From Planctomycetota bacterium (lineage in GTDB: Bacteria; Planctomycetota; Planctomycetia; Gemmatales; Gemmataceae), in the NCBI GenBank assembly GCA_016195405.1, contig JACPZP010000035.1, forward strand, positions 1 through 54,371: a stretch of DNA of 54,371 nt. The letters run 5' to 3'. Within the stretch, counting starts at the first letter, position 1, and every line of letters starts with the position of its first letter. The notes under the pieces were generated by a model. The model was not told the origin of the DNA. It was given only the letters and a program-made list of their open reading frames with translations, and searched no databases. The position numbers were made by a program, and so were the translations under genes. This document shows positions 1 to 9,353 of the stretch, piece after piece.

Positions 1-136
1 AAGATGCGACGTATGGTAGTTTTCACTCGAAATCCCTTTCTTGTTCGTGTCCTTGAAAGGCGACTACACTTCAAAGACGCGGAAAAGCCAAGGGATTTCG
101 ATTTTTTCGTGAAGAATTCTTGAACGGACGACAGGA

Positions 137-415
137 TTACGCTTGGTTAGGGCCTAAGTTGCCACGGCCATTCGGGTCAACATGAAGAACGTCGTCGTCC
201 AAAACCAACCACAGCCGGGTCTTGGCGCTCGCACCAAAGACGAGCAGGCAATACCGGGGGGATTTGGAACGATAGATCGGTTCTTTGACAATGGTACGAT
301 CTATCTTGGTTAGATCGGCAGCCGGGAGCTTGTCCGTCTTTTCCTGCGCGACAGAAGCGGACGCCAGCCAAAGCGCTCCCAAGGTGGCCAGGACCGTAAA
401 TATTCTTGGCGACAT
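137..415 (-). CDS. Short exported protein, probably truncated (92 aa)
   Basis: The protein begins with a clear signal peptide (MSPRIFTVLATLGALWLASASVAQ). The start is supported by a strong GGAGG site 7 bases before the ATG. The mature part contains a segment reading RLWLVLDDDVLHVDPNGRGN. It resembles a stretch I recall from longer planctomycete exported proteins of unknown function, where the chain continues well beyond this point. Here the frame stops about ten residues later, and none of the three frames downstream (positions 136 to 1) continues convincingly. I read it as a gene with a good start and a lost or shortened carboxy end. Function is unknown. A genuine small periplasmic protein is the alternative. 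Confidence 0.55.
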   Translation of the reverse strand: MSPRIFTVLATLGALWLASASVAQEKTDKLPAADLTKIDRTIVKEPIYRSKSPRYCLLVFGASAKTRLWLVLDDDVLHVDPNGRGNLGPNQA

Positions 416-481
416 GCACTTTCCTCCGAAACGACTTATTGCCGAAATACACTAGTGGCGGCGCCGGGAGGAGCACCGCCT

Positions 482-1579
482 TCAATTCTTCCGCCCGATC
501 TTCACTTCATAGGAACCGTTGCACTGCACGTTCCAGGGGCTGGGACCGATGTGCAGGTAGAGTTTGCCTTGGGTTTCGGGCGTGAATTCGTAGCGCTCGC
601 CGATCGTGAAGGTTTCGCCGTCCTCGCCGATTTTGCCCAGGAGCATGCCGCCGTAGGTGTTGCCGTTGAGCTGGCCGCGAATCTTGCGGCCGGCCGGCAC
701 CACAATTTGCAGACCCTGGTTGCGCCCTTGCAGGCCGTTGGGACCGACCATGAACTGCCCGTTTTGCTGCGGCCAGGTGTCGACGGTTCCCTTGGCGGTG
801 ATGGAAATCGTGGAACGGCCATCCACTTGGAATTCGGTCTCCATCCATTGGCCTTGGGCGGCGTACTTTTCGGCTTCAATGACTAGCTCAATGTCGGGAG
901 TGGAGCCGTAGAGCGAGCGCAACCCGCGCATCCGCGCCACGGGCAGGCTCACGTCGCCGAACAACTCGGCCTTGGCTTTGAGCGACGTCGTCTGGATGCG
1001 GCCCACGATGGTGAAGCTCGGCGTGACGAGGCGATCCTCGGTCTCGGTCTTCAAGTCCTTCTTGGGGTGCTTTGCTTGGAGCTGCTTAACGACTTCCTTG
1101 GCGCGGCGCGAGATTTCAAGATCTTCCACACGGGTTGCCGCGACGACCGCGGGGAAGGAATAAGGCCCCAGCTCGATCAATGACTTGCTGGCCTGATCGC
1201 GGTCGTTGTAGTTTTCGCCGCCGAGGTTCTTGATCGCCAGTTGAATGCGCGTGTCGATTCCATCGGGAAAGTGGACGCCGAAATCGATCGCCCGAATGTC
1301 CTTGACCGGGACCGCGAGATTCCCGTAGGGCGTGGCAATTTCCACTTTGTCGGACTGCAAAAGCATTCGCACCGTGCTGCCGTTGAGGAAGTTGATCTCC
1401 ACCTCGCCGGGAATGCCGGCATGGGCCGCGGATTTGATGGCTGGGCCGGTCTTGGGAGAGGTTTTCGGGGTCTGGGGCGCGAGTTCCTTCTCACCGGCTT
1501 TCTTCAGCGCATCCTGGGCCGGTGCCGCGGCTGCGAAGAGTAAGATGGCGGGTAGAGCGATCAACATGGTGCGGAACAT
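482..1579 (-). CDS. Exported protein with C-terminal PA-IL-lectin-like domain (365 aa)
   Basis: The start at 1579 has GGGAG seven bases upstream and opens a typical signal peptide (MFRTMLIALPAILLFAAAAPAQ). The frame stays open 19 codons further upstream but lacks this signal. After a proline/lysine-rich linker, residues about 60-110 form a beta-rich stretch and about 115-170 a helical, HEAT-like stretch. The last 100 residues (GRKIRGQLNG, GMLLGKIG, FTIGERYEF, LYLHIGPSPW, NGSYEVKI) resemble PA-IL (LecA)-like beta-sandwich domains found in planctomycete secreted proteins. In LecA that fold binds galactose through calcium. I cannot show that the ligand residues are kept here. Periplasmic or surface location is inferred. 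Confidence 0.75.
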   Translation of the reverse strand: MFRTMLIALPAILLFAAAAPAQDALKKAGEKELAPQTPKTSPKTGPAIKSAAHAGIPGEVEINFLNGSTVRMLLQSDKVEIATPYGNLAVPVKDIRAIDFGVHFPDGIDTRIQLAIKNLGGENYNDRDQASKSLIELGPYSFPAVVAATRVEDLEISRRAKEVVKQLQAKHPKKDLKTETEDRLVTPSFTIVGRIQTTSLKAKAELFGDVSLPVARMRGLRSLYGSTPDIELVIEAEKYAAQGQWMETEFQVDGRSTISITAKGTVDTWPQQNGQFMVGPNGLQGRNQGLQIVVPAGRKIRGQLNGNTYGGMLLGKIGEDGETFTIGERYEFTPETQGKLYLHIGPSPWNVQCNGSYEVKIGRKN

Positions 1580-1781
1580 GGCAACACTCCCGAACGAGGA
1601 CGAAGATGGCAGCAAACGTGGACTGGCGACACGCATGTGCCATTGTCAGAGCGCCGTCGGCGCAAAGCAAGAAAAATCGGGCGAGCGCACGGGGCAAGTC
1701 CACAAATGCGCAGAGGCACGGAGAAATACATAGAACAGAGGTAGGCGTCGACGATGAGTCGTTCCGGGCCGGAGCAGGTTC

Positions 1782-3293
1782 ATGCGCCGGATCACTTCGA
1801 AGTCCGGTTATCTCACTCGCTTGCAAACACTGTTTGTTTTGTCCGTTCTGTTGGCGTCGTTCGCGCCAAATCCGGCACATGGGCAGGACGCGGAAAGTCT
1901 CACGGAAACGTTCTTGCTCAATGCCCCGCCGAAATGGCGCGAGTATTTGGCTCTTTGCCGGCGACTTCAGGGAACGATCACGGTCGACTTCACAGCCAGT
2001 CGGGAGGGCGAAGTCCATTCAACATGGCGAGAGGAATTTGAGATTAGGCAAGGGGATGCAGGCGCACTGCTTCGGACGCGACGTGTTGGGGAATGGGAGC
2101 GCATCAGCGGCTCAAATTGGCTTTATGCTTTTGAGATCGCAAAAACCGACGCCGAGAAAGCCAAGACGGCGGGCGAGAAGACTTGGCAGATAAGGTCGCT
2201 TTCCCAATGGAAGCATAAGAACCCGCCCCAACTGTCCGAAAAGGATCCCATACTTCGCTACTCGGCGGCGCCCGTTTACATTTCGGGCATGAACCTGCCG
2301 GCGTTGCTCAAGGACGAAGGGTTCACCCTCTTGGCCGTCAAGGGGGTCAATCTTGATGGGAAACGGCTCGTCAAAACTTTTGATCTAACCGGCAGTTCGA
2401 GCTGGGTAGCGCGTCAGGGGCGGCACTTCAACGGCGGCGCCGAAGAGTCCCAAGTTCAAGTGACGCCGCAAGATAATTTCATGATCTTGGATCCGGAGAA
2501 CTATTGGTGCATTCGCGAGTATCGGACGACCGGGACCGACCCCAGCGACACCTCCTCGGCGAAGATCGAACTCGCGACGAAAGGCACGGAGTTTCCGATC
2601 GTGTCGCGCATGGCTTACGAAGATACGTACGCGAATAAGGTTTGGCATCGCAAGAGCGAAACCGTATTCAAGCTCACGCCGAGAGATCCAGCCAACGAAG
2701 AACTCCTCATTTCGCAGTTCGGCTTCCCCGAGCCTAAGTTCGCCGCGCCCAAGTCCGGGGCGCCGGTCTATCTCTGGCTCGCTCTGGGGGCCGTTAGTAT
2801 CGTGGCCGCGGGGGTTGGCGCCCGCTTGCTCCGGACCAAGGCAACCAGCTCCGGTGACGGCAAAAAAGCGAGCCGATGCAGAGGCGTGCGCCGCGTGTTG
2901 GCCTACGGATTGGTTCTAGCCGGGGTGGGGCTCTTTGCAGCGGCCGCTTACCTGTATTTCACGACGCCGAGCCAGCCGAGCGTCGTGGTCGAGGAGGCCA
3001 ACATCGATATCGGCGATTTTCTTGTGGGGGATGAGATTCCGGTCACGTTCAGGTTCCATAACCGAGCGAGCCGGCCAATGCGGGTCCTGGGAATCGTGCC
3101 CATCTATCAGGGCGGTCTCGATTTCAACCAAGACATCCCGGTCGAGTATCCTCCCGGTGTGTCCGAACTCAAGTTTTCAATCAAATCCTCATCGCCCGGA
3201 ACGATCAGACGTTCGCTGCCGCTCTATGTCGAGGATATCGACGACATTCGGTTCATCGTTCTGACGGTGGACGGCGTGGCTTACGATGAGTAG
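1782..3293 (+). CDS. Membrane protein with C-terminal DUF1573-like domain (503 aa)
   Basis: The ATG has GGAG about 9 bases upstream. An N-terminal signal or anchor (LQTLFVLSVLLASFAPNPAHG) leads into a beta-rich domain of about 300 residues that I do not recognise. Two membrane helices follow at about residues 325-350 (VYLWLALGAVSIVAAGVGA) and 368-395 (VLAYGLVLAGVGLFAAAAYLYF). The last 95 residues contain the pattern IDIGDFLVGDEIPVTFRFHN, typical of DUF1573/immunoglobulin-like domains, so this part probably faces the periplasm. It runs toward the flagellar genes, but a 269-base gap separates it from flagellin. Function is unknown. Confidence 0.75.
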   Translation: MRRITSKSGYLTRLQTLFVLSVLLASFAPNPAHGQDAESLTETFLLNAPPKWREYLALCRRLQGTITVDFTASREGEVHSTWREEFEIRQGDAGALLRTRRVGEWERISGSNWLYAFEIAKTDAEKAKTAGEKTWQIRSLSQWKHKNPPQLSEKDPILRYSAAPVYISGMNLPALLKDEGFTLLAVKGVNLDGKRLVKTFDLTGSSSWVARQGRHFNGGAEESQVQVTPQDNFMILDPENYWCIREYRTTGTDPSDTSSAKIELATKGTEFPIVSRMAYEDTYANKVWHRKSETVFKLTPRDPANEELLISQFGFPEPKFAAPKSGAPVYLWLALGAVSIVAAGVGARLLRTKATSSGDGKKASRCRGVRRVLAYGLVLAGVGLFAAAAYLYFTTPSQPSVVVEEANIDIGDFLVGDEIPVTFRFHNRASRPMRVLGIVPIYQGGLDFNQDIPVEYPPGVSELKFSIKSSSPGTIRRSLPLYVEDIDDIRFIVLTVDGVAYDE

Positions 3294-3562
3294 AGGCGGC
3301 AGGGGTCGCTCATCTCGGACAAGAAATTCATCACGATAGCGCAATTCGCTCTCATTCACGGCGGCTCGCATGCGCGTTGTAACGATCCTGCCGAAGGCGC
3401 CTTCTGGGTTGCCGTTCCGAATCGGCACGTTTTTGCAAGTTCCGGGCAAGTCTCCCGATAGGTGCTTTCAGGAACGGGAGGCACGGCTCGCTAAGAAGTC
3501 GCAAAAACCAACACCATCGGGGGGGAGCTGCAAACCCCAGCACCCAAGGGAGAACACTGAGT

Positions 3563-5509
3563 ATGTCGCTTTCGATCACGAACAACGTCGCCTCGCTCAA
3601 CGCTCAGAACAACTTGACTCGCACGTCGAGCATGTTGTCCAAGTCGCTGGAAAGGCTGTCGTCCGGCCTCAAGATCAACCGCGGCGCCGACGGCCCCGCC
3701 GCCTTGGTTATTTCCGAGCAGCAGCGAGCCCAGATCGCGGGCTTGACAGCCGCCATCGACAACACGTCGAAGGCCGTCTCCCTGGTGCAAACCGCGGAAG
3801 GCGCGCTCAACGAAATCAACAGCCTGTTGACCCGGATTCGGTCGCTGGCCATCGACTCGGCTAACACCGCCGTCAACGACAACAGCGCCTTGACGGCCAA
3901 CCAGTCTGAAATTCAGAACTCGCTGGACACGATCACCCGCATCGCCAACAACACGCAGTTCGGACAGCAGAAACTCTTGAACGGCACCCTCGGCGTGACC
4001 GTGACCCGCACCGACGTTGTCAATGCCGCGGTAACCTCCCAGGTCACCACGGGATTGAGCACGTCCAACCTGGCCGCGGGCAACTACCACTTGAAAGTCA
4101 CCACGGCGTTCGTGCCTGCCGTGACGGGCGTAGCCGCAACCAGCACCGCTGGGGCCACGGTCACCGTCGGCAACGCCGCCACCTTCTTCAATACCGCGGC
4201 GCCTGGCAGCTTCGCCACCAGCACCAGCGGCATCAGCGTGACCGGCGGCGCCAATGCCACCTTCTTCAATGCGGCCGCGGCCGGCGCCGGCGCCGACATC
4301 GCTGCCTCCGCCGTGACCAATGCCGCGTTCTTCACCGATGCCGGCAATGTGACGGTGGGCGGCATCACCTATGCCTATACCAGCGCCAACCAGGTTTCCG
4401 ACGTTATCGCCGCCGTCAACGCCGACGCCGGCAATGCTTTCACTATCTCACTTAGCGATAGCTCGCATCAGTTTACACTTACGTCCAAGACCCACTCGGC
4501 CGCAGCAAACGGCATGCAGGTCACCATCGCCGGCGCGACCAATCAGGGAACCTTGGCAGCGACTTCCGGCGGCGTGGACGACGGAACCGCCGTCAACGCC
4601 AACGCGGTCACGAGCAGCTCGTTCTTCACGGAAGGCGGCAACGTGGTCGTCGGCGGCCGCATCTACGCCTACACCGCCAACACGCAAGTTTCCACGGTGC
4701 TCGCGGCCGTTAATGCGGACAGCAACAACCGCTTCACGATCTCCTTGGACAACAGCACGCATCAGTTCACGGTTACCGCCAAGAACACGGGCACCGTTGA
4801 CAACGGCATGGTGGTCTCAGTCTTGGGCGCCACGAAATCGGCGACGGTGACAGCCACCTCGGGCGGCGTGAACGCGGTAGCTCGCGTCGATGCAGCCGGC
4901 GAAATCGTCGATGCCAACGGCGCCTCGCTGTCGCCTTCCATCAAGCTGACCGCCATTCCCCTCAGCGACGGCACGGTGCTGCAAAACGTCGCCCTCGGCA
5001 TTCAGTTCGACGTGGACAACACGGCTGCGGGAAGTGTCGGCGACAAGGGCACCGTGTTCTCGATCACGACGACCGGCAATGGCGCCATCTTCCAGATTGG
5101 ACCGAACGCCGGCAACACCGCCACCCTGTCCGTCGGCTCCGCGACCGCTGACAGCCTGGGCGTAGGCATCGCCGGAAACCAGTTCGTCAATCTGAGCGTG
5201 ATCAACGTCGCCGCGAACAACGGACCCACGGACGCTTTGGCCGTCATCGACAAAGCCATCAACCAGATCACCGTGCTCCGGTCCAATCTAGGTGCGTTCC
5301 AACAGAACACGCTGGAATCGATGGCCAATAACCTGCGGACGACCCTGGAAAACACGACCGCGGCTGAAGCGGTCATCCGCGACACCGATTTCGCCCATGA
5401 AACGGCCGAGTTCAGCAAGCAGCAAGTGCTCATGCAGGTCGGCACCAGCGTGCTCTCCAACGCCAATGCGACCTCGCAGCTCGTGCTCAGCTTGTTCCAG
5501 AAGCTGTAA
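3563..5509 (+). CDS. fliC: Flagellin with large repeated central domain (648 aa)
   Basis: This is the flagellar filament subunit. The N-terminal 140 residues are a classic flagellin D0/D1 domain (SLSITNNVASLNAQNNL, LSSGLKINRGADGPAALVIS, SLVQTAEGALNEI). The C-terminal 100 residues are the matching helical part, ending QVGTSVLSNANATSQLVLSLFQKL. Between them lie about 370 Ala/Thr/Gly-rich residues, the surface-exposed D2/D3 region, with a tandem duplication of about 98 residues. The protein is therefore longer than common flagellins of 270-500 residues. The ATG has AAGGGA 11 bases upstream, and the 269-base leader is unusually long. A terminator closes the gene, so it is probably transcribed alone. 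No FliW or CsrA gene is adjacent. Confidence 0.97.
   Translation: MSLSITNNVASLNAQNNLTRTSSMLSKSLERLSSGLKINRGADGPAALVISEQQRAQIAGLTAAIDNTSKAVSLVQTAEGALNEINSLLTRIRSLAIDSANTAVNDNSALTANQSEIQNSLDTITRIANNTQFGQQKLLNGTLGVTVTRTDVVNAAVTSQVTTGLSTSNLAAGNYHLKVTTAFVPAVTGVAATSTAGATVTVGNAATFFNTAAPGSFATSTSGISVTGGANATFFNAAAAGAGADIAASAVTNAAFFTDAGNVTVGGITYAYTSANQVSDVIAAVNADAGNAFTISLSDSSHQFTLTSKTHSAAANGMQVTIAGATNQGTLAATSGGVDDGTAVNANAVTSSSFFTEGGNVVVGGRIYAYTANTQVSTVLAAVNADSNNRFTISLDNSTHQFTVTAKNTGTVDNGMVVSVLGATKSATVTATSGGVNAVARVDAAGEIVDANGASLSPSIKLTAIPLSDGTVLQNVALGIQFDVDNTAAGSVGDKGTVFSITTTGNGAIFQIGPNAGNTATLSVGSATADSLGVGIAGNQFVNLSVINVAANNGPTDALAVIDKAINQITVLRSNLGAFQQNTLESMANNLRTTLENTTAAEAVIRDTDFAHETAEFSKQQVLMQVGTSVLSNANATSQLVLSLFQKL
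4328..4900 (+). repeat. Tandem duplication inside the flagellin central domain
   Basis: Two consecutive copies of a 294-bp (98-residue) unit occur in frame. The first starts at 4328 with FFTDAGNVTVGG and the second at 4622 with FFTEGGNVVVGG. Both then read YAYT..N.QVS.V.AAVNAD and end in ATSGGV. Shorter FFN-containing fragments just upstream (near residues 202 and 233) look like decayed relatives. The copies have diverged at many positions, so the duplication is old. Confidence 0.9.
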
Positions 5510-5561
5510 CGTTCGTGGCGAGCCCTCTAGGGTCGCCTGGCATCTGATGATTAAACTTGGG

Positions 5562-5591
5562 GCCGCAGCCTGAACAGGCTGCGGCTTTTTT
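5562..5591 (+). terminator. Rho-independent terminator after flagellin
   Basis: A perfect 11-bp stem (GCCGCAGCCTG and CAGGCTGCGGC) with a two-base loop is followed directly by TTTTTT. It lies 53 bases after the flagellin stop and 33 bases before fliD, so it should separate filament-subunit transcription from the downstream genes. Confidence 0.93.
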
Positions 5592-5623
5592 CCGACTAAG
5601 AGAAAGATGCAGAGGAAAACATC

Positions 5624-7084
5624 GTGAGCAGTCTTTCTCCCACCGTCTCCTTAAGCAACCTGTTGAGCAATACGCCGCTCTCCGTCAGCGGTTTAGCAAC
5701 CGGGTTCGATACGGAGAAGATCATCCAGGGGCTGACGGCGATCCAGCAGAAGCGCATCGACTTGATTCAGAGCGAGGAGAGCGTAGCGCTCAATCGGCAG
5801 AAAGCGTTCAAGGGCGTTGAAGCCCAGCTTCTGACATTTCAGGGATTGGTCAAGCAATTGGGACAGGCGCAGAACAACGTCTTCGGGGTCCGCGCGGTCA
5901 GCTCGAGCAATGAAGACTTGGTGACCGCCGCGGCCACCAGCAGCGCCGTCCCTGGAAGATACACCCTGACCGTCAATTCGCTTGCCCAAAACGATCAAGT
6001 CGCATCGCAAGGTTATGACAGCGCCGATGCCCAAATCACCCAGGGAACGCTGCAACTCGCGCTCGGAACCGGGGCGAGCAAGACCATTACCATCAACGAC
6101 AGCAATCACACCCTTCAGGGCTTGGCAAACGCGATCAACGCCGCTGGCGCCGACGTCACCGCCAGCGTCATCAACGTAGGCAGCGGCGCCCACCCGTTTC
6201 GGCTGCTGTTGTCGTCCAACAAGACAGGCCTCAGCAACGCATTGACGATCACAAATAGTCTCGGCGCCGATGCCGGGAACGCCGTTAAGCCGATCTTCGC
6301 CACCCAGGTGCAGCAAGCCGCTGATGCCTCGGTGTCCGTGGGTTCGGGCAACGGCCAGCTTACCATCCAAAACGCCAGCAATCAGATCGACGGACTGTTC
6401 CCGGGCATTACCGTGAACTTGGAGAACGCAAACCCGGACCAGACGGTGACTCTGACCGTCAGCGCCGACATCTCCAAAACACGGCAGGCGATAGTCGATT
6501 TTGTCAAGGGCTTCAACGATTTGGCGAGAACGATCGACGACCAGGTCCGCTATGATCCCGCCACCGGCCAAGCCGGAGTGTTGCTCGGCAATCCGCAGGT
6601 GACGGCGATCCAGGATCAGATTCGCGACGCCTTAATCACACCAAGGAGCGGCCTCAATCCAAAACTGAACAGCCTGGTCGGGCTGGGCATAACTTCCGAC
6701 GATCGCGGCCAGCTCGTCATCAACGACGCCAAGTTGGACGATGCCCTCAATGGCCGAGTGTCCGGCGTTAACTTGAACGACGTGCAAAACCTGTTCGCGG
6801 TGGGGAGTTCGCTGTCCAATCCGGCGAGCGTGGGCGCCAAGGTCAGTCAAACGCTGGACAAGATGCTCGATCCCGTGTCGGGGCGGCTCAGAACGATCGA
6901 TGACGGGTTCCAGTCGAGCATCGACGATTTCAAGAAACAAATCGATGTGCAGACGCAATTCTTGCAAGACCAGACGGCGCAACTGCAGCATCGGTTCGCC
7001 GTGTTGGAAACGACCGTCAGCCAATTGCAGAACATCGGCAACTTGCTGAACGCCCAATTCGCGGTGTTGAGCAAGAGTAAATAA
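5624..7084 (+). CDS. fliD: Flagellar filament cap, hook-associated protein 2 (486 aa)
   Basis: FliD forms the cap under which flagellin subunits fold and assemble. The N-terminal region carries the FliD_N signature (VSGLATGFDTEKIIQGL, IDLIQSEE). The C-terminal region has the FliD_C pattern, with FVKGFNDLARTIDDQ followed by long helices ending LQNIGNLLNAQFAVLSK. Length matches the family. The start is GTG at 5624 with AGAGGA seven bases upstream. It lies just after the flagellin terminator and 32 bases before fliS, the usual fliC-fliD-fliS order. Confidence 0.95.
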   Translation: MSSLSPTVSLSNLLSNTPLSVSGLATGFDTEKIIQGLTAIQQKRIDLIQSEESVALNRQKAFKGVEAQLLTFQGLVKQLGQAQNNVFGVRAVSSSNEDLVTAAATSSAVPGRYTLTVNSLAQNDQVASQGYDSADAQITQGTLQLALGTGASKTITINDSNHTLQGLANAINAAGADVTASVINVGSGAHPFRLLLSSNKTGLSNALTITNSLGADAGNAVKPIFATQVQQAADASVSVGSGNGQLTIQNASNQIDGLFPGITVNLENANPDQTVTLTVSADISKTRQAIVDFVKGFNDLARTIDDQVRYDPATGQAGVLLGNPQVTAIQDQIRDALITPRSGLNPKLNSLVGLGITSDDRGQLVINDAKLDDALNGRVSGVNLNDVQNLFAVGSSLSNPASVGAKVSQTLDKMLDPVSGRLRTIDDGFQSSIDDFKKQIDVQTQFLQDQTAQLQHRFAVLETTVSQLQNIGNLLNAQFAVLSKSK

Positions 7085-7116
7085 TTAGGGAACATAGGTT
7101 AGACCAAGGTGCTCCC

Positions 7117-7530
7117 ATGAACCCAGCCAAGCTCTATCGTCAAAATCAAGTGTACAGCGTCCCGCGCATCGAGGTGGTGCTGGAACTGTACGAACGAATC
7201 CTCGAGCGCTTGGCCAAGGCGCGGGCCGCGCTCGCCACGGATCCGCAGGAGAGCCGCAAGTTGACCAACCAATGCTGCATGGCTCTCGCGGGCCTGTCGG
7301 CGGCGGTGATGGAGTCCGGCGCCGACATCGGGAGTCAATTTCTGCGGCTTTACGAATTCGTCCTGCACTCGCTCACGACCCGCACCGCCGCCTCCCTTCA
7401 GGACGCGATCAATGTGCTGACTGTGTTGCGCGACGGCTTTGAGGCAATTCGCCAACAGGCGGTGCAAATGGAACGCGAAGGGACGATCCCGTCGTTGAAT
7501 AGGATCGGTTCGCTAAACTTAACGGTTTAG
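7117..7530 (+). CDS. fliS: Flagellin export chaperone FliS (137 aa)
   Basis: FliS binds the flagellin C-terminus and keeps it unpolymerised until export. This small all-helical protein begins MNPAKLYRQNQVYSVPRIEVVLELYERILERLAKA, the FliS pattern of a Tyr-rich start followed by helices. Its length and place directly after fliD fit. Its tail is about ten residues longer than many family members. AAGGTG lies six bases before the ATG. The following 225 bases to flgF hold no gene. They include an A-rich tract near 7581 and probably a promoter, but I could not match a known flagellar sigma-factor consensus there. Confidence 0.9.
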   Translation: MNPAKLYRQNQVYSVPRIEVVLELYERILERLAKARAALATDPQESRKLTNQCCMALAGLSAAVMESGADIGSQFLRLYEFVLHSLTTRTAASLQDAINVLTVLRDGFEAIRQQAVQMEREGTIPSLNRIGSLNLTV

Positions 7531-7755
7531 ACAGGTCAGAGGCCAACGATTCCGTTATCTCATGAATTTTCCACGGCAGTCAAAAAAAGATGAAAATCGC
7601 TAAAGTCTAACCCGTCAAACTTCTCCAATTCAACCGCCACAAATCTCCCAAACAGTAAGAACCGTAGGACTGGGGCGCGCCCTCAACCGATATCTGCAAG
7701 GGCCGACGTGTCGTTGCAGGGATGTATCCAATCGGGATATATCCGGGGGGATGCC

Positions 7756-8472
7756 ATGATTCGCGGACTTTACAGCGCCAGCTCCGCCATTGACGTGGCG
7801 TCCCAGAATCAGGATTTGATCGCAGATAATCTCGCCAATTGCACCACGCCGGGATATCGCCGGCGCGGCATGACTTTCGACGTATTACAAGCGGCAGCTA
7901 ATGACGGCACGAGCGGCAACGTTTCCGGCGTTCGCAATTCCGGCGTGTTCACGTCGTTTGAGCCGGGTCCCATGCAGCAGACCGGCAATCCCCTCGACTT
8001 CGCGCTAAGCGGCGGCGACGCCTTCTTCGTGCTGGAAGGTCCGCGCGGCCCGGTCTACACCCGCAACGGCAGCTTCGAGCTGAATTCCCAAGGCGAGTTG
8101 CAATCCAAGGGCGGACTGCGGGTTCGCTCGCAAGGCGGCCGGCTGGTGATCCCCAACACCGCTTCGACGATTCGCGTCACCTCCGACGGCGTCGTGCAGG
8201 CCGACGGCTCTGAGGTCGGACGGCTCGAGCTCGCTCAGTTCACCGCTCCGAATCAACTTCAGCGCGCCGGGCCGACGCTTTTTGACGGCGCCACGCCCCG
8301 GACTCCGGAGCCGGGAACCGTCCAGGTGAATCAAGGCTATCGTGAAGGCTCCAACGTGCAGGTCGTGCAGGAGATGATTTCGATGATGATCGGCATGCGG
8401 CAGTACGAAGCCGCCGAACGGGCCATGCGGGCGATGTCCGAGGCCGTGGCACAAAACACCAAGCCGCAGTAG
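7756..8472 (+). CDS. flgF: Flagellar basal-body rod protein FlgF (238 aa)
   Basis: Proximal or distal rod component of the basal body. The start at 7756 is preceded by a GGGGGGAT site and gives the canonical N-terminus MIRGLYSASSAIDVASQNQDL with the rod motif LADNLAN...TPGYRRR. The frame is open 16 codons further upstream, but that extension lacks family sequence. The C-terminus has the typical SNVQVVQEMISMMIGMRQYEA helix shared by rod and hook proteins. FlgF and FlgG are paralogues. I call this one FlgF because it precedes the more FlgG-like gene, as in most operons. Confidence 0.9.
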   Translation: MIRGLYSASSAIDVASQNQDLIADNLANCTTPGYRRRGMTFDVLQAAANDGTSGNVSGVRNSGVFTSFEPGPMQQTGNPLDFALSGGDAFFVLEGPRGPVYTRNGSFELNSQGELQSKGGLRVRSQGGRLVIPNTASTIRVTSDGVVQADGSEVGRLELAQFTAPNQLQRAGPTLFDGATPRTPEPGTVQVNQGYREGSNVQVVQEMISMMIGMRQYEAAERAMRAMSEAVAQNTKPQ

Positions 8473-8555
8473 TAAAGTGGGTCCGGCGAGCCGAGCCGGA
8501 CCGGTCCCGCTCGGCTCGCGGGACCTGCTTAGACGTAACGGGCGGTGAGGAATTC

Positions 8556-9347
8556 ATGATACGTGCGTTTCACACCAGCGCGACCGGAATGAATGCCCAA
8601 CAGATCGTGTTGGACAATACGGCCAACAACTTGGCCAACATGAACACCGCCGGCTTCAAGACCAGTCAGGTCGATTTCCAGGACTTGATCTACACGACCC
8701 TGCGTCAGCCGGGGGCAGATTCCGTTCAGGGCCAGCAGATTCCCACCGGACTGCAACTAGGCCACGGCGTCCGCGTCGCGGGCAACACGCGCCATTTCGC
8801 CGTTGGAAACTTGCAAGCCACCGGCAACGATTTGGACGTGGCCATCGAGGGCATCGGCTTTTTCAAGATTACCAACCCAGCCGGCGGCTTTCGCTACACA
8901 CGTGACGGCGGCTTTCGCCTCACGTCCAACAAAGAATTGGTGACTTCCGACGGGTTCTTCCTTGAGCCGCGCATCACGTTGCCGCAAGACACCGTTAGCG
9001 TGTCGGTAGGCACGGACGGAACAGTCACGGTGATTACGGCGGGCTCGCCTACGACGGCGACGCAAGTGGGGCGGTTGACGTTGACGCGGTTTCCGAACCC
9101 GGCGGGCCTGAGCGCCGAGGGCCGCAACCTGTTCGCGGAGACGCCTGCCTCCGGAACCGCCACGGACGTGACGCCGGGACAGCAAGGCACGGGCCTGGTG
9201 CGCTCGGGGTTCCTGGAAGGCTCCAACGTGGAAGTCGTTACGGAATTGGTCAACATGATCCAGGCCCAGCGCGCCTACGAGTTCAACACCAAGGCAATTA
9301 AGGTCGCCGACGAAATGCTCTCCTTCACCAACGATTTGGTAAGGTAA
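8556..9347 (+). CDS. flgG: Flagellar distal rod protein FlgG (263 aa)
   Basis: FlgG builds the distal rod that crosses the peptidoglycan. The N-terminus MIRAFHTSATGMNAQQIVLDN with NLANMNTAGFKTSQ, the central GIGFFKI segment, and the C-terminal SNVEVVTELVNMIQAQRAYEFNTKAI helix are textbook FlgG. Length of about 260 residues is exact for the family. The GTGAGG site lies five bases before the ATG. It is followed seven bases later by flgA, indicating co-transcription. Confidence 0.97.
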   Translation: MIRAFHTSATGMNAQQIVLDNTANNLANMNTAGFKTSQVDFQDLIYTTLRQPGADSVQGQQIPTGLQLGHGVRVAGNTRHFAVGNLQATGNDLDVAIEGIGFFKITNPAGGFRYTRDGGFRLTSNKELVTSDGFFLEPRITLPQDTVSVSVGTDGTVTVITAGSPTTATQVGRLTLTRFPNPAGLSAEGRNLFAETPASGTATDVTPGQQGTGLVRSGFLEGSNVEVVTELVNMIQAQRAYEFNTKAIKVADEMLSFTNDLVR

Positions 9348-9353
9348 GCAGCC

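Noticed and set aside
3424..3438. Sigma-54-like promoter (GGCACG then TTGCA) upstream of flagellin
   Set aside because: The spacing between the GG and GC elements is one base shorter than the strict consensus, so I do not call it. Promoter mapping would decide.
7601..7700. Sigma-28-like boxes (TAAAG and CCGATAT) before flgF
   Set aside because: The two boxes are about 80 bases apart instead of about 15, so they cannot form one promoter.
7708..7755. Longer N-terminus for FlgF
   Set aside because: The extension has no family sequence, and a strong ribosome site directly precedes the ATG at 7756, which gives the canonical start.
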